Assembly: GCF_024320865.1 (NCBI RefSeq)
Contig: NZ_JANDBD010000007.1
Location: 124,001-188,000 of the forward strand
Origin: Mycolicibacterium arenosum
GTDB taxonomy: Bacteria; Actinomycetota; Actinomycetes; Mycobacteriales; Mycobacteriaceae
Length of the DNA: 64,000 bases
Reading direction: 5' to 3'
Part shown: piece after piece, positions 36,993 to 46,508 of the stretch
How positions within the stretch are numbered: position 1 is the stretch's first letter
Layout of the letters: each line of letters opens with the position of its first letter
The notes under the pieces: model-generated
What the model was told of the DNA's origin: nothing
The model's input: only the letters and a program-made list of their open reading frames with translations
Databases searched by the model: none
Position numbers and translations under genes: made by a program

Positions 36993-37522
36993 AGGACACC
37001 ACCGAACCTGTCGTACGCGTCCATGCGGGCCTGAGCGACAAACGCATCATCGATCCTCAGATCGATGAGTTCCTCCCTTATTTGGATGCCGTTGAACGTG
37101 ATGTTCATACTGCCGGCGAGTGCGTAATCGTCGCCGGTTAGTGCCTTGGTGTGGAGATTCTCGGAGGGATCGACAGATAGCGTGAACCGGTCGCCTAGTC
37201 GAAGATCCTCTGCGGTCGTCTGAAGTCGTTGCAGAAAGCGGGTGTTGTGAGGGTCGGTCGTGGTCCCCACGACAATGCGACTGCCGTGTGATGCGAGGGA
37301 GACCAGTATTTCGACGAGTCGGATTCGCCGTTTGCCGAATCGGCTCAAAGCGTCGAAGCCTCCGGCACTGTTGTCGACGACTTCTACATCAGATATCCAC
37401 GGCGATACCAGCCACAAGCATTTGCTCGGATGAACCAGTTCCGCGGTGAAGATACCCGCCAGCAAGTCGGCGGCCTCGGTTGCGCTTGCACTCTTCGACT
37501 TCCGAATGACGCGGTTCACCAC
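36989..37522 (-). CDS. dpdK: DpdK, phospholipase D-like protein
   Basis: A 177-residue single PLD domain. The HKD motif reads NLHTKALTGDDYALAGSMN (about residues 124-142), with His, Lys and the following G-S-N in the usual spacing. Upstream strands are LWLVSPWISDVEVVD and RIVVGTTTD. Single-HKD proteins dimerise to build one active site, and many are nucleases. DpdK is the small PLD protein of Dpd clusters, comparable to DrmC in DISARM. It overlaps dpdJ by seven bases and dpdD by four, so it is made with both. The most likely role is DNA cleavage of unmodified DNA, which is inference. Confidence 0.88.
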   Translation of the reverse strand: MVNRVIRKSKSASATEAADLLAGIFTAELVHPSKCLWLVSPWISDVEVVDNSAGGFDALSRFGKRRIRLVEILVSLASHGSRIVVGTTTDPHNTRFLQRLQTTAEDLRLGDRFTLSVDPSENLHTKALTGDDYALAGSMNITFNGIQIREELIDLRIDDAFVAQARMDAYDRFGGVL

Positions 37523-40500
37523 ACCTCCCGCAGTACCACTCTCGCATCAAGACACTGCCCACGTTCATGCACACCGAGAACCTCGGGATAGCACCAGAGC
37601 GGACCAACCTCGACCGGGGACGCACTCAGATCGAGCAGTGCCGTCCGCAGCTCTCGACGCGATGCGATCGGCACCCGCAGAACGAGTTCGCCGTTAGCCC
37701 GCAGGTTGTCGTGCACTTCACGCCTGGCGTCGTCGCTCCACTCCGAGATGTTGTGTGTCGGTGTCGACGCTTGCCAGTGTCGTCTTAATGCTTCGATCGA
37801 CCGTCCGGCGCGGTCCACATACGGATTGAAATACCCGCTCGACTGCACATCAGTCCCCCATGGCCACAGCACGTTTGATACCGCTCGTGACCGCCTTCGC
37901 TCCGTCACGTCGTGATCTAAGTGAAGGAATGGGTCGACCTCCGCCCTGTCAGCGAGGAGCGCAGCGAGCGCCCTTGGGCCCACATTCATACCGCATGATC
38001 GTTCCGCATCGTCGCGCGCGACCAGCCAACTGCGCACTTCATCGAAGAATGTCTCCGAGGCGCCGGGTCCAGCTAGGCGGGTGGTCAGCGCTGTTCGCGA
38101 CGCATGGCTGAGGGCGATTCCCGCAGCCTCAAGCGCGGTGTCGAGTGCGTTGGTCGCATCTTCTACCGCCTGATGCCCGTTCGGCCAACTACGAACCAGA
38201 GTTTCGATCGCCGTTCGTACCAGGTTGTTTCCGGAGTCGATCACCGACCGGAGTTGCACGTCGAGCAACTCCAGGTCGCCCGGAACCAACACATCGGCAA
38301 TAGCGACAGGAAGGCGTTCTGGTTGTTCGAGCAAGTCCATGACGAGCGCTTCAATATGTCCCGTACCTCCTGGAGACTGCTCGGAGATGTAGAACGTCCC
38401 GGTCTGATCGAGATCCAGGTCGACCGCAAGGTCATCCGCGTCTACATCGGAGAGTGCCGCGAGGAGTGTCTCAGCAGCAGACAACGTGAACCTTCGCCGC
38501 AGCGATTCGAGCCAGTCGGTAGTTCGCTCCGACGCGCGCGCGGCGGCGAGGTGCTCCCGGACTGCGTCGAGGACTTCGGGGTCTCCGATCCAGTTCGAGA
38601 ACGAACCGGGGTTGGTCGGGTCGAAGACGTCTAAGCGGGCCGCCGCGCTCTGCATTCCGTCGGCGAACTGCCGATCGTTTGGGCCCTCGGTAGACCAGTC
38701 CCACATCGCGGCAAACGCCTCAACCGTGTCGGCCATCGAATTTCGGTCGAACACCGACATCGCTTCGGGCAGGCCCGGGTCAGTCAGGACGAGTTCGCGC
38801 AGCCTGTCAGACCGTTCGCTCGGAGTAGGCGGAGCATCGAACGCTGGCAATGTGACGCGCCCCTGAATCGCGTCAGCATGGACCTCTACACCGAGTGCCG
38901 CTTCTCGAATCATGTCAACGTCTCGGGTCTGGAATCGAACCTTCTTCGGGGTCGCCTGACCGTTCATCCACAGGAGACCTTGTGCTGTCTTTGCGTAGCG
39001 GACGACCCGGACTCCGCCACCTTGACTGTGTAGGTGCACGGTCAGTCCGTCGAAGAATCTCGCCGTCGCGCCCTGAGTGGGCAACGGCGCTCCAACACCG
39101 AGTGGAGTAGCGCTGAAAACCCAGTCGGCGCGCATTGAAGAGGCATCGCTCACCTCGTTGGGGACGCTGTCCAAGCTGACAACGGTCGGTGAGAACACGC
39201 GGACCATGCCCTGCGATGTGCTTACATCATCGATCGCGACCCCACGAACGTCCGCAACGTCGAGCAGGTAAGTCCCGTCAGTGTCGGTCTGAATAGGTGG
39301 TGCCAACCAATGACGCTTGCTTGCTGCCATTACTCCGAAGTGTCGTGAGACATTGCCGGGCAGGAACTCACGAATCGACCTGAGCGCCGGGAGGTGCTCG
39401 ACTCGCACTTCGCCACGCGTCCAAGGAACGCGCATCTCAACGTCGGGTACCAACAGATCGTCGAAGAGGTTGCCAGGAACAAAGTCTCGAAGCGGAGTAC
39501 GCGTGCGGACCCCGCTGTCGTCTTCGGCGGGCATCTCTCCACCCCATTGGTCCCGAAGGCGCCGGCGAAGCGTCGGGACCACGGCACCGAGGAGTGGTCT
39601 AGGTGCTTCCCAAAGCAGCTTATTCACCACGACGTCCGAGGCTGCCCCGTCGCCGAGGGCCAAACTCTTTCGTAGATGTCGGACCAACGAACCACGCTCG
39701 GCGCCGTCTCGTAATAGTGAAGTTAGGAGATCCGCCATTCTCGACTGCCGGGACCGGTAGTTTCCCACCCATTTGGGATCCTTGGTGAGTCGTTCCGCGG
39801 GCCCTGAGGCGTCCGCCCATGAGGAGTCGGTACCGTAGCTCAATTCGCGAGAAAGCCAATCGAGCAGGCTATACACCGCCTGAATCCTCAGGACGTACAG
39901 GTTCGCCAGAGGCAACGACCTCTCAGGCACCATGGGGCTGAACAGTGCGTCGTAGGCCATCCATGCATCGCGGTCACGCCCCCAGTCGCTGAGAATCACG
40001 ACAGTCCATGGACGCGTTCGCATGTCGCGACCCGCACGTCCCTTCCGCTGCAGGAACTGAGCGGCATCGTGAGGCGCCTTGTGCTGCAAAACAGCACCGA
40101 CCCGGTCGTCGTCGAAACCGACCTCTAGACTTGCGGTGGCGACGATGATGTCGGCATCAGCTGACACACCCGTATCCTGCGAGCTGGTACGGCCAACTCT
40201 CTTCTGAACGTCCCCATCCACTTCGTGACCCAATTCTTCTGCCAACCACCAGTATTGGCCGTCAGCATCACGCAGCGGTGGATCCTCTCGCTTCCCCTCC
40301 GACAGTCGCGCCTGGTCACGAGACCTCAGATGCGCAAGGGTTAGCGGATCTGCCCCGCGCTTGAGAGTTCCCGGCCAAGCCCAGCCCTCTGCATCCAGAA
40401 GGTCCCAATACAGACGATTTGTGCTGTCCAGCTTATCCGTGAACGCGAACAAGCGACTGCCGACCACGTTGCCGGAATCGACTGGAGGGTCGAACATGTT

Positions 40501-41889
40501 CCCGTTCAACACATCTAGCGAACGGGAGAGTGTCATTGCAGCCTGAATGGTCGTCGATAGGGTTCCCGTGTTGCCGTGAGGATTGTGCCGGAGTGCCAAC
40601 AGGTACTCCGCCCCGGACTCTTCCAATTCGGTTAAGTCAGGTTCGACGTTCGTGATACACCCCGCGTCGAGACCGACAAGCCGGCCGAAGAACTCGCCGG
40701 CGTTGGTAAGGGTTGCCGAGAGGCCGGTCCACAGCGGTTCATACCCAAGTGCCTTGCGAAGGCGACGCAGGAGGTATGCGTTCTGAGCACCGGTCGTGCC
40801 CTCGTATATATGCACCTCGTCGAGAAGTACTGCCCTGAGACCAGGATTCACAACACCGAACGCCCGCAGATTTCCAGGCGACGACAACTGTCGATTCAAG
40901 GACTCCGTCGTACTCAACATTACTGATGGAGGGTCAGCACGAGCGGATTCGCGCGTCAGACGAAGCACACTCCCAGGAATCTCCAGACCGCAACTTTCGC
41001 ATCGGAGGAGTTCGGTACCCGCTTTGAGCGCCTGATTTGGCCATATGAGATCACCATCGCAGTCGGCTTCGGGGCATCGCAAAAACGGACAGACAAATCC
41101 GCTCGTTACCTTGCGCCACGCTTCCAGCATCTCATCGCGCACCCAACGCGCAGCGTGCGGAGTCGGGCCGAACCAGGTGCCGAGTGAGATCGGATTCACA
41201 ACTCCAACAGAGTCTTTCAGCCGCAATGCGTAAGACACTAACGTGCGGAGTTGGTCCTTGAGCAACTCGTTCCGCGGGTACAGGGCAAGGGCCCGCACGC
41301 CTTGGCCCTGATCCGCGTGATCACAGATCCACGCCAGCATCGGCATATAGAACGCCAATGTCTTTCCGCTGCCGGTTCCGGCGGTCACCACAACGCCGCC
41401 AGCATTCTTGTCTCCAAGAGCAGCGAGGATCCGGCCAGTCGCTCTCACTTGAAACGCCGATACCATCGGTGGTGCCAAGACGCGGAGTGCGCCGAGTCCC
41501 CGTTGCCCGAGACCACCACCAACCGACAGTTCTAATTCGACTGCGGAGACGTCACGGCATGGGCGGCGGCGGGGGCGTTGGAGATACCGATAATCAAGGA
41601 CGAGTCGTCGCCCCTCGCCAATGGCTTCATTTCGAAACGCCTGCCGCATGGTGGCTAGAAGTCGAACAGTCTCAGCGCTTCTCGATCGGTAGCCGCCGTT
41701 TGGCGTCTGGACAACGAGAGCCAGATCGAGCATCTCACGGAGGAGATCTTCTGCGTCACCGTGAGCGCTGAGCAGCCGAATAAGTTCGTCTCGACGCCAT
41801 TCTGCGCCGACGGCGCCCCAGGCGAGGAGTTCAGCCTCCCGAAGTTCGATGGCCGTCAGCGCTTGTTGAAGCTCATCAGACATCCGCAT
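37516..41889 (-). CDS. dpdJ: DpdJ, large DEAD/DEAH helicase
   Basis: A 1457-residue superfamily 2 helicase. An N-terminal helical/winged part of about 150 residues is followed by VVVTAGTGSGKTLAFYMPML (Walker A about 170-176), ALYPRNELLKDQLR (Ia), a zinc-finger insert (CPFLRCPEADCDG and LRCESCGLEIPG), MLSTTESLNRQL, LLDEVHIYEGTTGAQ (II), TGLSATLTN (III), IIVATASLEVGFDDD and FLQRKGRAGRDMRTRPW (VI). The C-terminal half (about 750 residues) resembles DUF1998-type helicase tails, with DQTGTFYISEQSPGGTGHIE. The parallel with DISARM DrmA/DrmB is clear in design. It overlaps dpdK and dpdI, so it is translated with them. It probably moves on or opens DNA for the DpdK nuclease. Confidence 0.9.
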   Translation of the reverse strand: MRMSDELQQALTAIELREAELLAWGAVGAEWRRDELIRLLSAHGDAEDLLREMLDLALVVQTPNGGYRSRSAETVRLLATMRQAFRNEAIGEGRRLVLDYRYLQRPRRRPCRDVSAVELELSVGGGLGQRGLGALRVLAPPMVSAFQVRATGRILAALGDKNAGGVVVTAGTGSGKTLAFYMPMLAWICDHADQGQGVRALALYPRNELLKDQLRTLVSYALRLKDSVGVVNPISLGTWFGPTPHAARWVRDEMLEAWRKVTSGFVCPFLRCPEADCDGDLIWPNQALKAGTELLRCESCGLEIPGSVLRLTRESARADPPSVMLSTTESLNRQLSSPGNLRAFGVVNPGLRAVLLDEVHIYEGTTGAQNAYLLRRLRKALGYEPLWTGLSATLTNAGEFFGRLVGLDAGCITNVEPDLTELEESGAEYLLALRHNPHGNTGTLSTTIQAAMTLSRSLDVLNGNMFDPPVDSGNVVGSRLFAFTDKLDSTNRLYWDLLDAEGWAWPGTLKRGADPLTLAHLRSRDQARLSEGKREDPPLRDADGQYWWLAEELGHEVDGDVQKRVGRTSSQDTGVSADADIIVATASLEVGFDDDRVGAVLQHKAPHDAAQFLQRKGRAGRDMRTRPWTVVILSDWGRDRDAWMAYDALFSPMVPERSLPLANLYVLRIQAVYSLLDWLSRELSYGTDSSWADASGPAERLTKDPKWVGNYRSRQSRMADLLTSLLRDGAERGSLVRHLRKSLALGDGAASDVVVNKLLWEAPRPLLGAVVPTLRRRLRDQWGGEMPAEDDSGVRTRTPLRDFVPGNLFDDLLVPDVEMRVPWTRGEVRVEHLPALRSIREFLPGNVSRHFGVMAASKRHWLAPPIQTDTDGTYLLDVADVRGVAIDDVSTSQGMVRVFSPTVVSLDSVPNEVSDASSMRADWVFSATPLGVGAPLPTQGATARFFDGLTVHLHSQGGGVRVVRYAKTAQGLLWMNGQATPKKVRFQTRDVDMIREAALGVEVHADAIQGRVTLPAFDAPPTPSERSDRLRELVLTDPGLPEAMSVFDRNSMADTVEAFAAMWDWSTEGPNDRQFADGMQSAAARLDVFDPTNPGSFSNWIGDPEVLDAVREHLAAARASERTTDWLESLRRRFTLSAAETLLAALSDVDADDLAVDLDLDQTGTFYISEQSPGGTGHIEALVMDLLEQPERLPVAIADVLVPGDLELLDVQLRSVIDSGNNLVRTAIETLVRSWPNGHQAVEDATNALDTALEAAGIALSHASRTALTTRLAGPGASETFFDEVRSWLVARDDAERSCGMNVGPRALAALLADRAEVDPFLHLDHDVTERRRSRAVSNVLWPWGTDVQSSGYFNPYVDRAGRSIEALRRHWQASTPTHNISEWSDDARREVHDNLRANGELVLRVPIASRRELRTALLDLSASPVEVGPLWCYPEVLGVHERGQCLDARVVLREVW

Positions 41890-42577
41890 CGTCGATCGGC
41901 GCGCCGGCGATCACCTTGAAACTGCGCAGAGCACCCTGCGCCCGCAGCCAATCGAGGACATCGTCAGTCATCATCGCCAGCGAGGCACCACCACGAGTAG
42001 CGGCTGACAGGAAACGACGCACTGACTCGGGTTGCAGAGAATCCTCAACTTGTCGGAGTGCTAACTCTGCCTTCTGGAGAAGCTCAGCCGATTGCTCACT
42101 GGGGAAGTTGCTTTGGTTGCGAGCCAACTCGCCAAGCGCCTCCTCTAGGCGCACGGATGATTCGGCGATGCCAGACACCGCGCGAAGCGTGGCAGCTAAG
42201 ACTTGAAGTTCCGCAAGGTCACCCATGCGTTCCGCGGCGTACTCACGCCAGAAATCAGTCAGATTCGCCTTGACTTCGGCACCCCAGCGCTCGAGGGAAC
42301 GGACTGAACGGGTAAGCGGTCGTGAGCCAAGGCCACTGGCGGCCTGGCTGAGATCGGCTTTCAGTTCAGGTGGGGGGTACCGACCGTTCCAACCCAACGG
42401 CCTGACGACATCTGCGCCAGCCTCGAGTTCGTTGAAATCGTCGAGAAGCGCGGCAAAGCTCGCGTCGAGGTCCTGGAGATTCGAGAACTCTCTCTGGGCC
42501 TCACTCGCGTTATTGGCGAGATTGAGAGCATCCTCAGTGTCAGCGATCCAGGACACTCTTCCGGCACTCAGGTTCAT
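41876..42577 (-). CDS. dpdI: DpdI, Dpd-system protein
   Basis: A 233-residue, mainly helical, alanine/leucine-rich protein with no enzyme motif. It contains long amphipathic helices such as LNLANNASEAQREFSNLQDL and SAELLQKAELALRQVEDSL, which suggest coiled-coil contacts. Located between dpdH (ATGA overlap) and dpdJ (14-base overlap) exactly where DpdI stands in known clusters. Likely a bridging subunit of the DpdH/DpdJ assembly; the name rests on size and position. Confidence 0.72.
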   Translation of the reverse strand: MNLSAGRVSWIADTEDALNLANNASEAQREFSNLQDLDASFAALLDDFNELEAGADVVRPLGWNGRYPPPELKADLSQAASGLGSRPLTRSVRSLERWGAEVKANLTDFWREYAAERMGDLAELQVLAATLRAVSGIAESSVRLEEALGELARNQSNFPSEQSAELLQKAELALRQVEDSLQPESVRRFLSAATRGGASLAMMTDDVLDWLRAQGALRSFKVIAGAPIDDADV

Positions 42578-45500
42578 GCCCCTCCTTGTGGCTCAAGACT
42601 TCTCACGACCGCCTCCAAACGTTGCACTTTCGATCTCACCTCGAGGCTAAGGGCCTGCAAGTCCCCAGCACCTCCACCCGATCGTCTGCATTCTTCGATG
42701 GTCAGATCCATCGATCTTCGTACTAACTCGAGCGAGTGAGCGAGTGTGGCGATCTCCCGCACGGCGAACTGTGAGCGGACCACTGCGCCAACGTCCCCCT
42801 CCGGAAGAGTCAGTAGCGCTACCTCGTCAGTGGCCGAGACTTCCGCGACATGTCGCCGGAATGTTCCTAGTTGGTCTCGCGGACGGAAGAAGCCAGCGAT
42901 ACTCGCCGCCTCTCCTACCGCTTCCGCATAACGTCCGACATCCGCCGGTCTCTGGCCCTCCAGAAGTGAGTCGATAGCAGCAACCGCGATTGCGGATGCC
43001 TCCGCTTCGGACGGTGCTGCCGCGGTACACGCTTGCAGCAACTGAAGTGCGTCTCGCATCAGTACTTCATCACTGTTCGACCGACCAACTTCCTCAAGCG
43101 ATGACACGGGATTCGCCAGGAATCGTTGTACAGCGCCATCCAATTCACGGGGGTCGACCAACTGTGGGTCGCCATCTTCACCTTGACGCACAGCAGCAAA
43201 CTCACCTACGTAATTCCGTACAGAGAGCGAGTGGATGATGCGCTCCGCGGTCGTATGCGCTTCTGCCCAGTGCGCGCTCGGCAGCTTAGGCGCTTCTGCG
43301 GGTTTCGCGAGAACAGGTGCTGCTCCGGCGATCGTGTCGATGCGTCGCCCCGAAGCTGCCAGTGCGACGGCACGTATTCCGACGGCGTCCTGCGCGAGTC
43401 GACTCCCGCCCGAACGCTGTAGGAATTGCGTGCGAACAATGTTCGCCCACTCGTCGAGTCGGGCTTCCAACTCGACCATCAACTCACCGGGATCGCTACC
43501 TTGCGGCCATTGCCATTTCGCCTGATTGGGATCGAAATGCCCGTGATCGCGGAACCACCGCGCAGCGACCAGGACACGAACATCTTCAGGTCCGCGTGTG
43601 ACGGTGAACCTTATGGAGTCGCTACCAGCCGTTGCACCCCGCGCCCCCTCGATATCAAACGACGTGATGTTAAACAGTTTGTTGAGAAACTCTCGCCCAC
43701 GACCGTCGTAGGTGTGGATGCGCCATTGATCGAGGTTCAGTCGATCGAGTGTCAATGCGTACAGCGCTGTCCGAATGGCATTCACGTCGTCTTCGGGAAG
43801 CTCCTCGCCGTTCTGCCACTGATAAACCGGATAAAGCTTGTTCTCGAGAGATGTCTCGAAACCGCCTCGGGCTTCTTCTCCACTGGACTGTCTCGTCGAT
43901 TGCCGGTCCCGTTCCCCCGACTTTCGCGGGATAGCACTCTCTAGCGCGAAAGCATCGAGAACTCCTACCGCCAAGGGCGATTCGTTACCCCAAAGCACTA
44001 ATGCTCGATAATTGCGCTCGGGATCCGTTGAAGGGAACTCTGCCAGCAGTACATCTCGCTGCATCTGCACACTGTGATCGAACTGATTCCAAGTGCGTTC
44101 ATGCGGATAGCTCCGATTGCCGATATGAACATCAGCCTCCGTGAGGATCTCAGAAACGCAGTGATCGAGAACCTTGCGCGGGGTGGGGGTTCTGCCAACT
44201 CGCTTCAACGCTCTCTTAAGGGCTTCCTCGTTGTAGGGGTACAGGCCCACTTGGCCGAGTCCTTCGACGGTGACAGCACCGAACGCAGTGTGACAGGTGT
44301 CACGGTGCCGGCACGGCAAACCGTTCTCTCTCGTGTCGCATGCGTTTGCCATCCAATTCGACTCGGATTCGCGCCCATCAGTGGTCCAAAGACGGTGCGT
44401 CTCATCGCGGCCGATGCGCGTGAGGTTCAAATACCTGGCCACGAACTCCGCAGGTCGAGCGAGTGCATAGCCGCCTACGTGAAACTCATGCTCAATTCGG
44501 GTCAGCACCGTCCTTTCGAGGTCGCCATAGGGGCCGTCTGTGATCGCGAAGATGACCCGAAGCGGCGCCAACTCATCCCCCGGTTGCGTGACAAACTGAT
44601 CGTAAAGTTCACCATCGACAAGGCCGAACTGCGCAAGATCCTCGAAGATCAAGATCAACTCTTGCTCTTGATCCCGCAGCGCTTTTCGCGATGCGCGGAA
44701 CAGCGAGTCGAGTGTCTCCCCGCCCGGGAGTCTTAGTCCGACTGCCTTAGGCAGTGCGACGCGGAGTGCTTCCGCGAGCAACTTCGTGGCATCCTCGGGA
44801 TTGCGGACGATGATCTGCCATAGCTCGTAGAGTTCCGTGCGCGAGCGAATTTCAGTACGTATCCCGCGCGCCCGAAGTGGCAGGTCGTCGGCCGAGAAGA
44901 TCTCTTCGTTGTCATCTCTCCTGGACGTCTTCGTGTAGTACGACTGAACGAGTTGGCCCAATGCGCCCTCGGGTCGCAGCAGGGACTCTTTGAACGCGGC
45001 AAGATCAATTAGTTCGGCTAATCCGTCGCGTCGACCGCGTTCGGCGTCTCGAACTCCCAGCATATTGTTGCGGTCTTCGCGCTTGGCGGCTTGGTCGGCG
45101 GTCTCACCGTCAAACGACGCGCGATCATCGAGTGTCCAATTGAGCGCAATCTTCATCTCGGAGACAAGACGTTCCTGCAACTCACCGGGCTTGACCCCCG
45201 CGAACGCCGCATCGACGCGCTTAATAAGATCACCGCTCTGGACCCCAGGCAGTCCCTCGATGACCTTGCGCAGCAGTTCACGAAGCGTCTGCACAGCCCG
45301 TGGCACGTAAAGCACCCTGTACCTGGGATCTTCGGGCAGATGCGCGTGCACCCAGCGCACTACGTGGCTCTTGCCGCTTCCCGAACTTCCAGTTACAGCG
45401 ACGAGTGTGTTGCGTTCGAGGTCGCCAATCCGACCAGTGAGTGCCTCGAGTACCTTCTGCTCACCTGACCTACCTCCGCCCAGTTCCGCTCCAGTGCGAT

Positions 45501-45639
45501 GGTCGAGGGCTGTCGGCGTATGGGCCGCGAGGAAAACCGAATCCGCGTCTCCGGTAAGAGCACCGATGTCTGAGAAGACGGTCTGTGCGACATTGGAGGC
45601 ACTCCAACAACGGAACTCTTTCATCGAATCTGTGGTCAC
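42574..45639 (-). CDS. dpdH: DpdH, P-loop ATPase
   Basis: A 1021-residue ATPase. Walker A is VTGSSGSGKSHVVRWVHAHL (about residues 83-102) and a Walker-B-like ELILIFEDLAQFG lies near residue 335. A cysteine/histidine cluster (CDTRENGLPCRHRDTC, near residue 430) may bind zinc. The C-terminal half is helical. This matches the large ATPase of Dpd clusters, similar in layout to the BREX BrxC/DUF499 type ATPases. It overlaps dpdG and dpdI by four bases each. It probably controls assembly or loading of the helicase-nuclease part; inference from family context. Confidence 0.85.
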   Translation of the reverse strand: MTTDSMKEFRCWSASNVAQTVFSDIGALTGDADSVFLAAHTPTALDHRTGAELGGGRSGEQKVLEALTGRIGDLERNTLVAVTGSSGSGKSHVVRWVHAHLPEDPRYRVLYVPRAVQTLRELLRKVIEGLPGVQSGDLIKRVDAAFAGVKPGELQERLVSEMKIALNWTLDDRASFDGETADQAAKREDRNNMLGVRDAERGRRDGLAELIDLAAFKESLLRPEGALGQLVQSYYTKTSRRDDNEEIFSADDLPLRARGIRTEIRSRTELYELWQIIVRNPEDATKLLAEALRVALPKAVGLRLPGGETLDSLFRASRKALRDQEQELILIFEDLAQFGLVDGELYDQFVTQPGDELAPLRVIFAITDGPYGDLERTVLTRIEHEFHVGGYALARPAEFVARYLNLTRIGRDETHRLWTTDGRESESNWMANACDTRENGLPCRHRDTCHTAFGAVTVEGLGQVGLYPYNEEALKRALKRVGRTPTPRKVLDHCVSEILTEADVHIGNRSYPHERTWNQFDHSVQMQRDVLLAEFPSTDPERNYRALVLWGNESPLAVGVLDAFALESAIPRKSGERDRQSTRQSSGEEARGGFETSLENKLYPVYQWQNGEELPEDDVNAIRTALYALTLDRLNLDQWRIHTYDGRGREFLNKLFNITSFDIEGARGATAGSDSIRFTVTRGPEDVRVLVAARWFRDHGHFDPNQAKWQWPQGSDPGELMVELEARLDEWANIVRTQFLQRSGGSRLAQDAVGIRAVALAASGRRIDTIAGAAPVLAKPAEAPKLPSAHWAEAHTTAERIIHSLSVRNYVGEFAAVRQGEDGDPQLVDPRELDGAVQRFLANPVSSLEEVGRSNSDEVLMRDALQLLQACTAAAPSEAEASAIAVAAIDSLLEGQRPADVGRYAEAVGEAASIAGFFRPRDQLGTFRRHVAEVSATDEVALLTLPEGDVGAVVRSQFAVREIATLAHSLELVRRSMDLTIEECRRSGGGAGDLQALSLEVRSKVQRLEAVVRSLEPQGGA

Positions 45640-46508
45640 GCGACTCTCCGCACTGAGATCCGGCCTACCTGTTTCGACGTTGCGCCGAGACCGATTGCGA
45701 CCACATCGCGTGCGTCATCGGAAGGATCGAGTGTGAGCGCACCGGCAGTTTCCAGTTTCAGCAATCCCAACATGACGCTTTGCGGGAGGGGAGACCATCC
45801 ATCACCTCCCTGAGGGAGATTGTCCGTAAGTGCGGTAACCCCAGTAACGGGAAGTCGTTTCTGCATAGCGTCAACCCACTCGCGCGCAGAACTCGATTGA
45901 GGAAGATGCCTGAGTTGGTCACTGATTGCAGTGCTTACGTCAGGAATCAATACCCGCGCGCTGGGTTGATCGGAGCGTCGAGCGAATCCGAGAGCTAACG
46001 CCCATCTCTGGAATGGCAACCACTGTTCACTCCTCGCCACCGCCTCGAGTCCGAGATCCCGTACTACCTTTTCGGTCGGACGCCATGCTGTCTGGAGGGG
46101 AGACAGAGGGTTGGTCTGAAGGAACCACGTTAGCCCGAGGACGAGGTCTGGCACCGTGCCCTCACTGTTGCTCAACGCGTGTTGCATCATTCGGTGGGCC
46201 AACTCTCCCCGAAACCACAGCCACTGATCCGCGTCGGTACGCATCTCCGCGGCGATCCTTGCATCGACGGTCCAAATCGAGGATTGTTTATCCTGGACGA
46301 GAAGATCCAGGCCCTCGCCGACATTGAGGCTCGCTGTCAGCACAGCGCTTTTCGCGGTCTTGGCCGAATCCAACGAACGAAGCATCTCAAGCGCTTTCTG
46401 CAACTCGGCAATGGACAATCCGTCAGCGAAGTTGCTCAGGTAGCGGCATATGACATACAAGCCGACGGCACTGGCGGTTGCGTTTCCGCGCAAGTAGTTC
46501 ACGACCAA
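45636..46508 (-). CDS. dpdG: DpdG, Dpd-system protein
   Basis: A 290-residue protein with helical N-terminus (YVICRYLSNFADGLSIAELQ) that could be a winged-helix DNA-binding region, and a C-terminal KLETAGALTLDPSDDARDVV strand-helix region. No catalytic motif. It lies between dpdF (10-base overlap) and dpdH (four-base overlap), the standard position of DpdG. Assignment depends on this order and size. Its winged-helix-like ends suggest a DNA-contacting accessory role. Confidence 0.72.
   Translation of the reverse strand: MVVNYLRGNATASAVGLYVICRYLSNFADGLSIAELQKALEMLRSLDSAKTAKSAVLTASLNVGEGLDLLVQDKQSSIWTVDARIAAEMRTDADQWLWFRGELAHRMMQHALSNSEGTVPDLVLGLTWFLQTNPLSPLQTAWRPTEKVVRDLGLEAVARSEQWLPFQRWALALGFARRSDQPSARVLIPDVSTAISDQLRHLPQSSSAREWVDAMQKRLPVTGVTALTDNLPQGGDGWSPLPQSVMLGLLKLETAGALTLDPSDDARDVVAIGLGATSKQVGRISVRRVA

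Noticed and set aside
36989..41889. DISARM or BREX system
   Set aside because: Helicase, PLD and large ATPase genes resemble parts of these, but no DNA methyltransferase, PglZ or BrxL-type gene is present and the flanking genes are Dpd.
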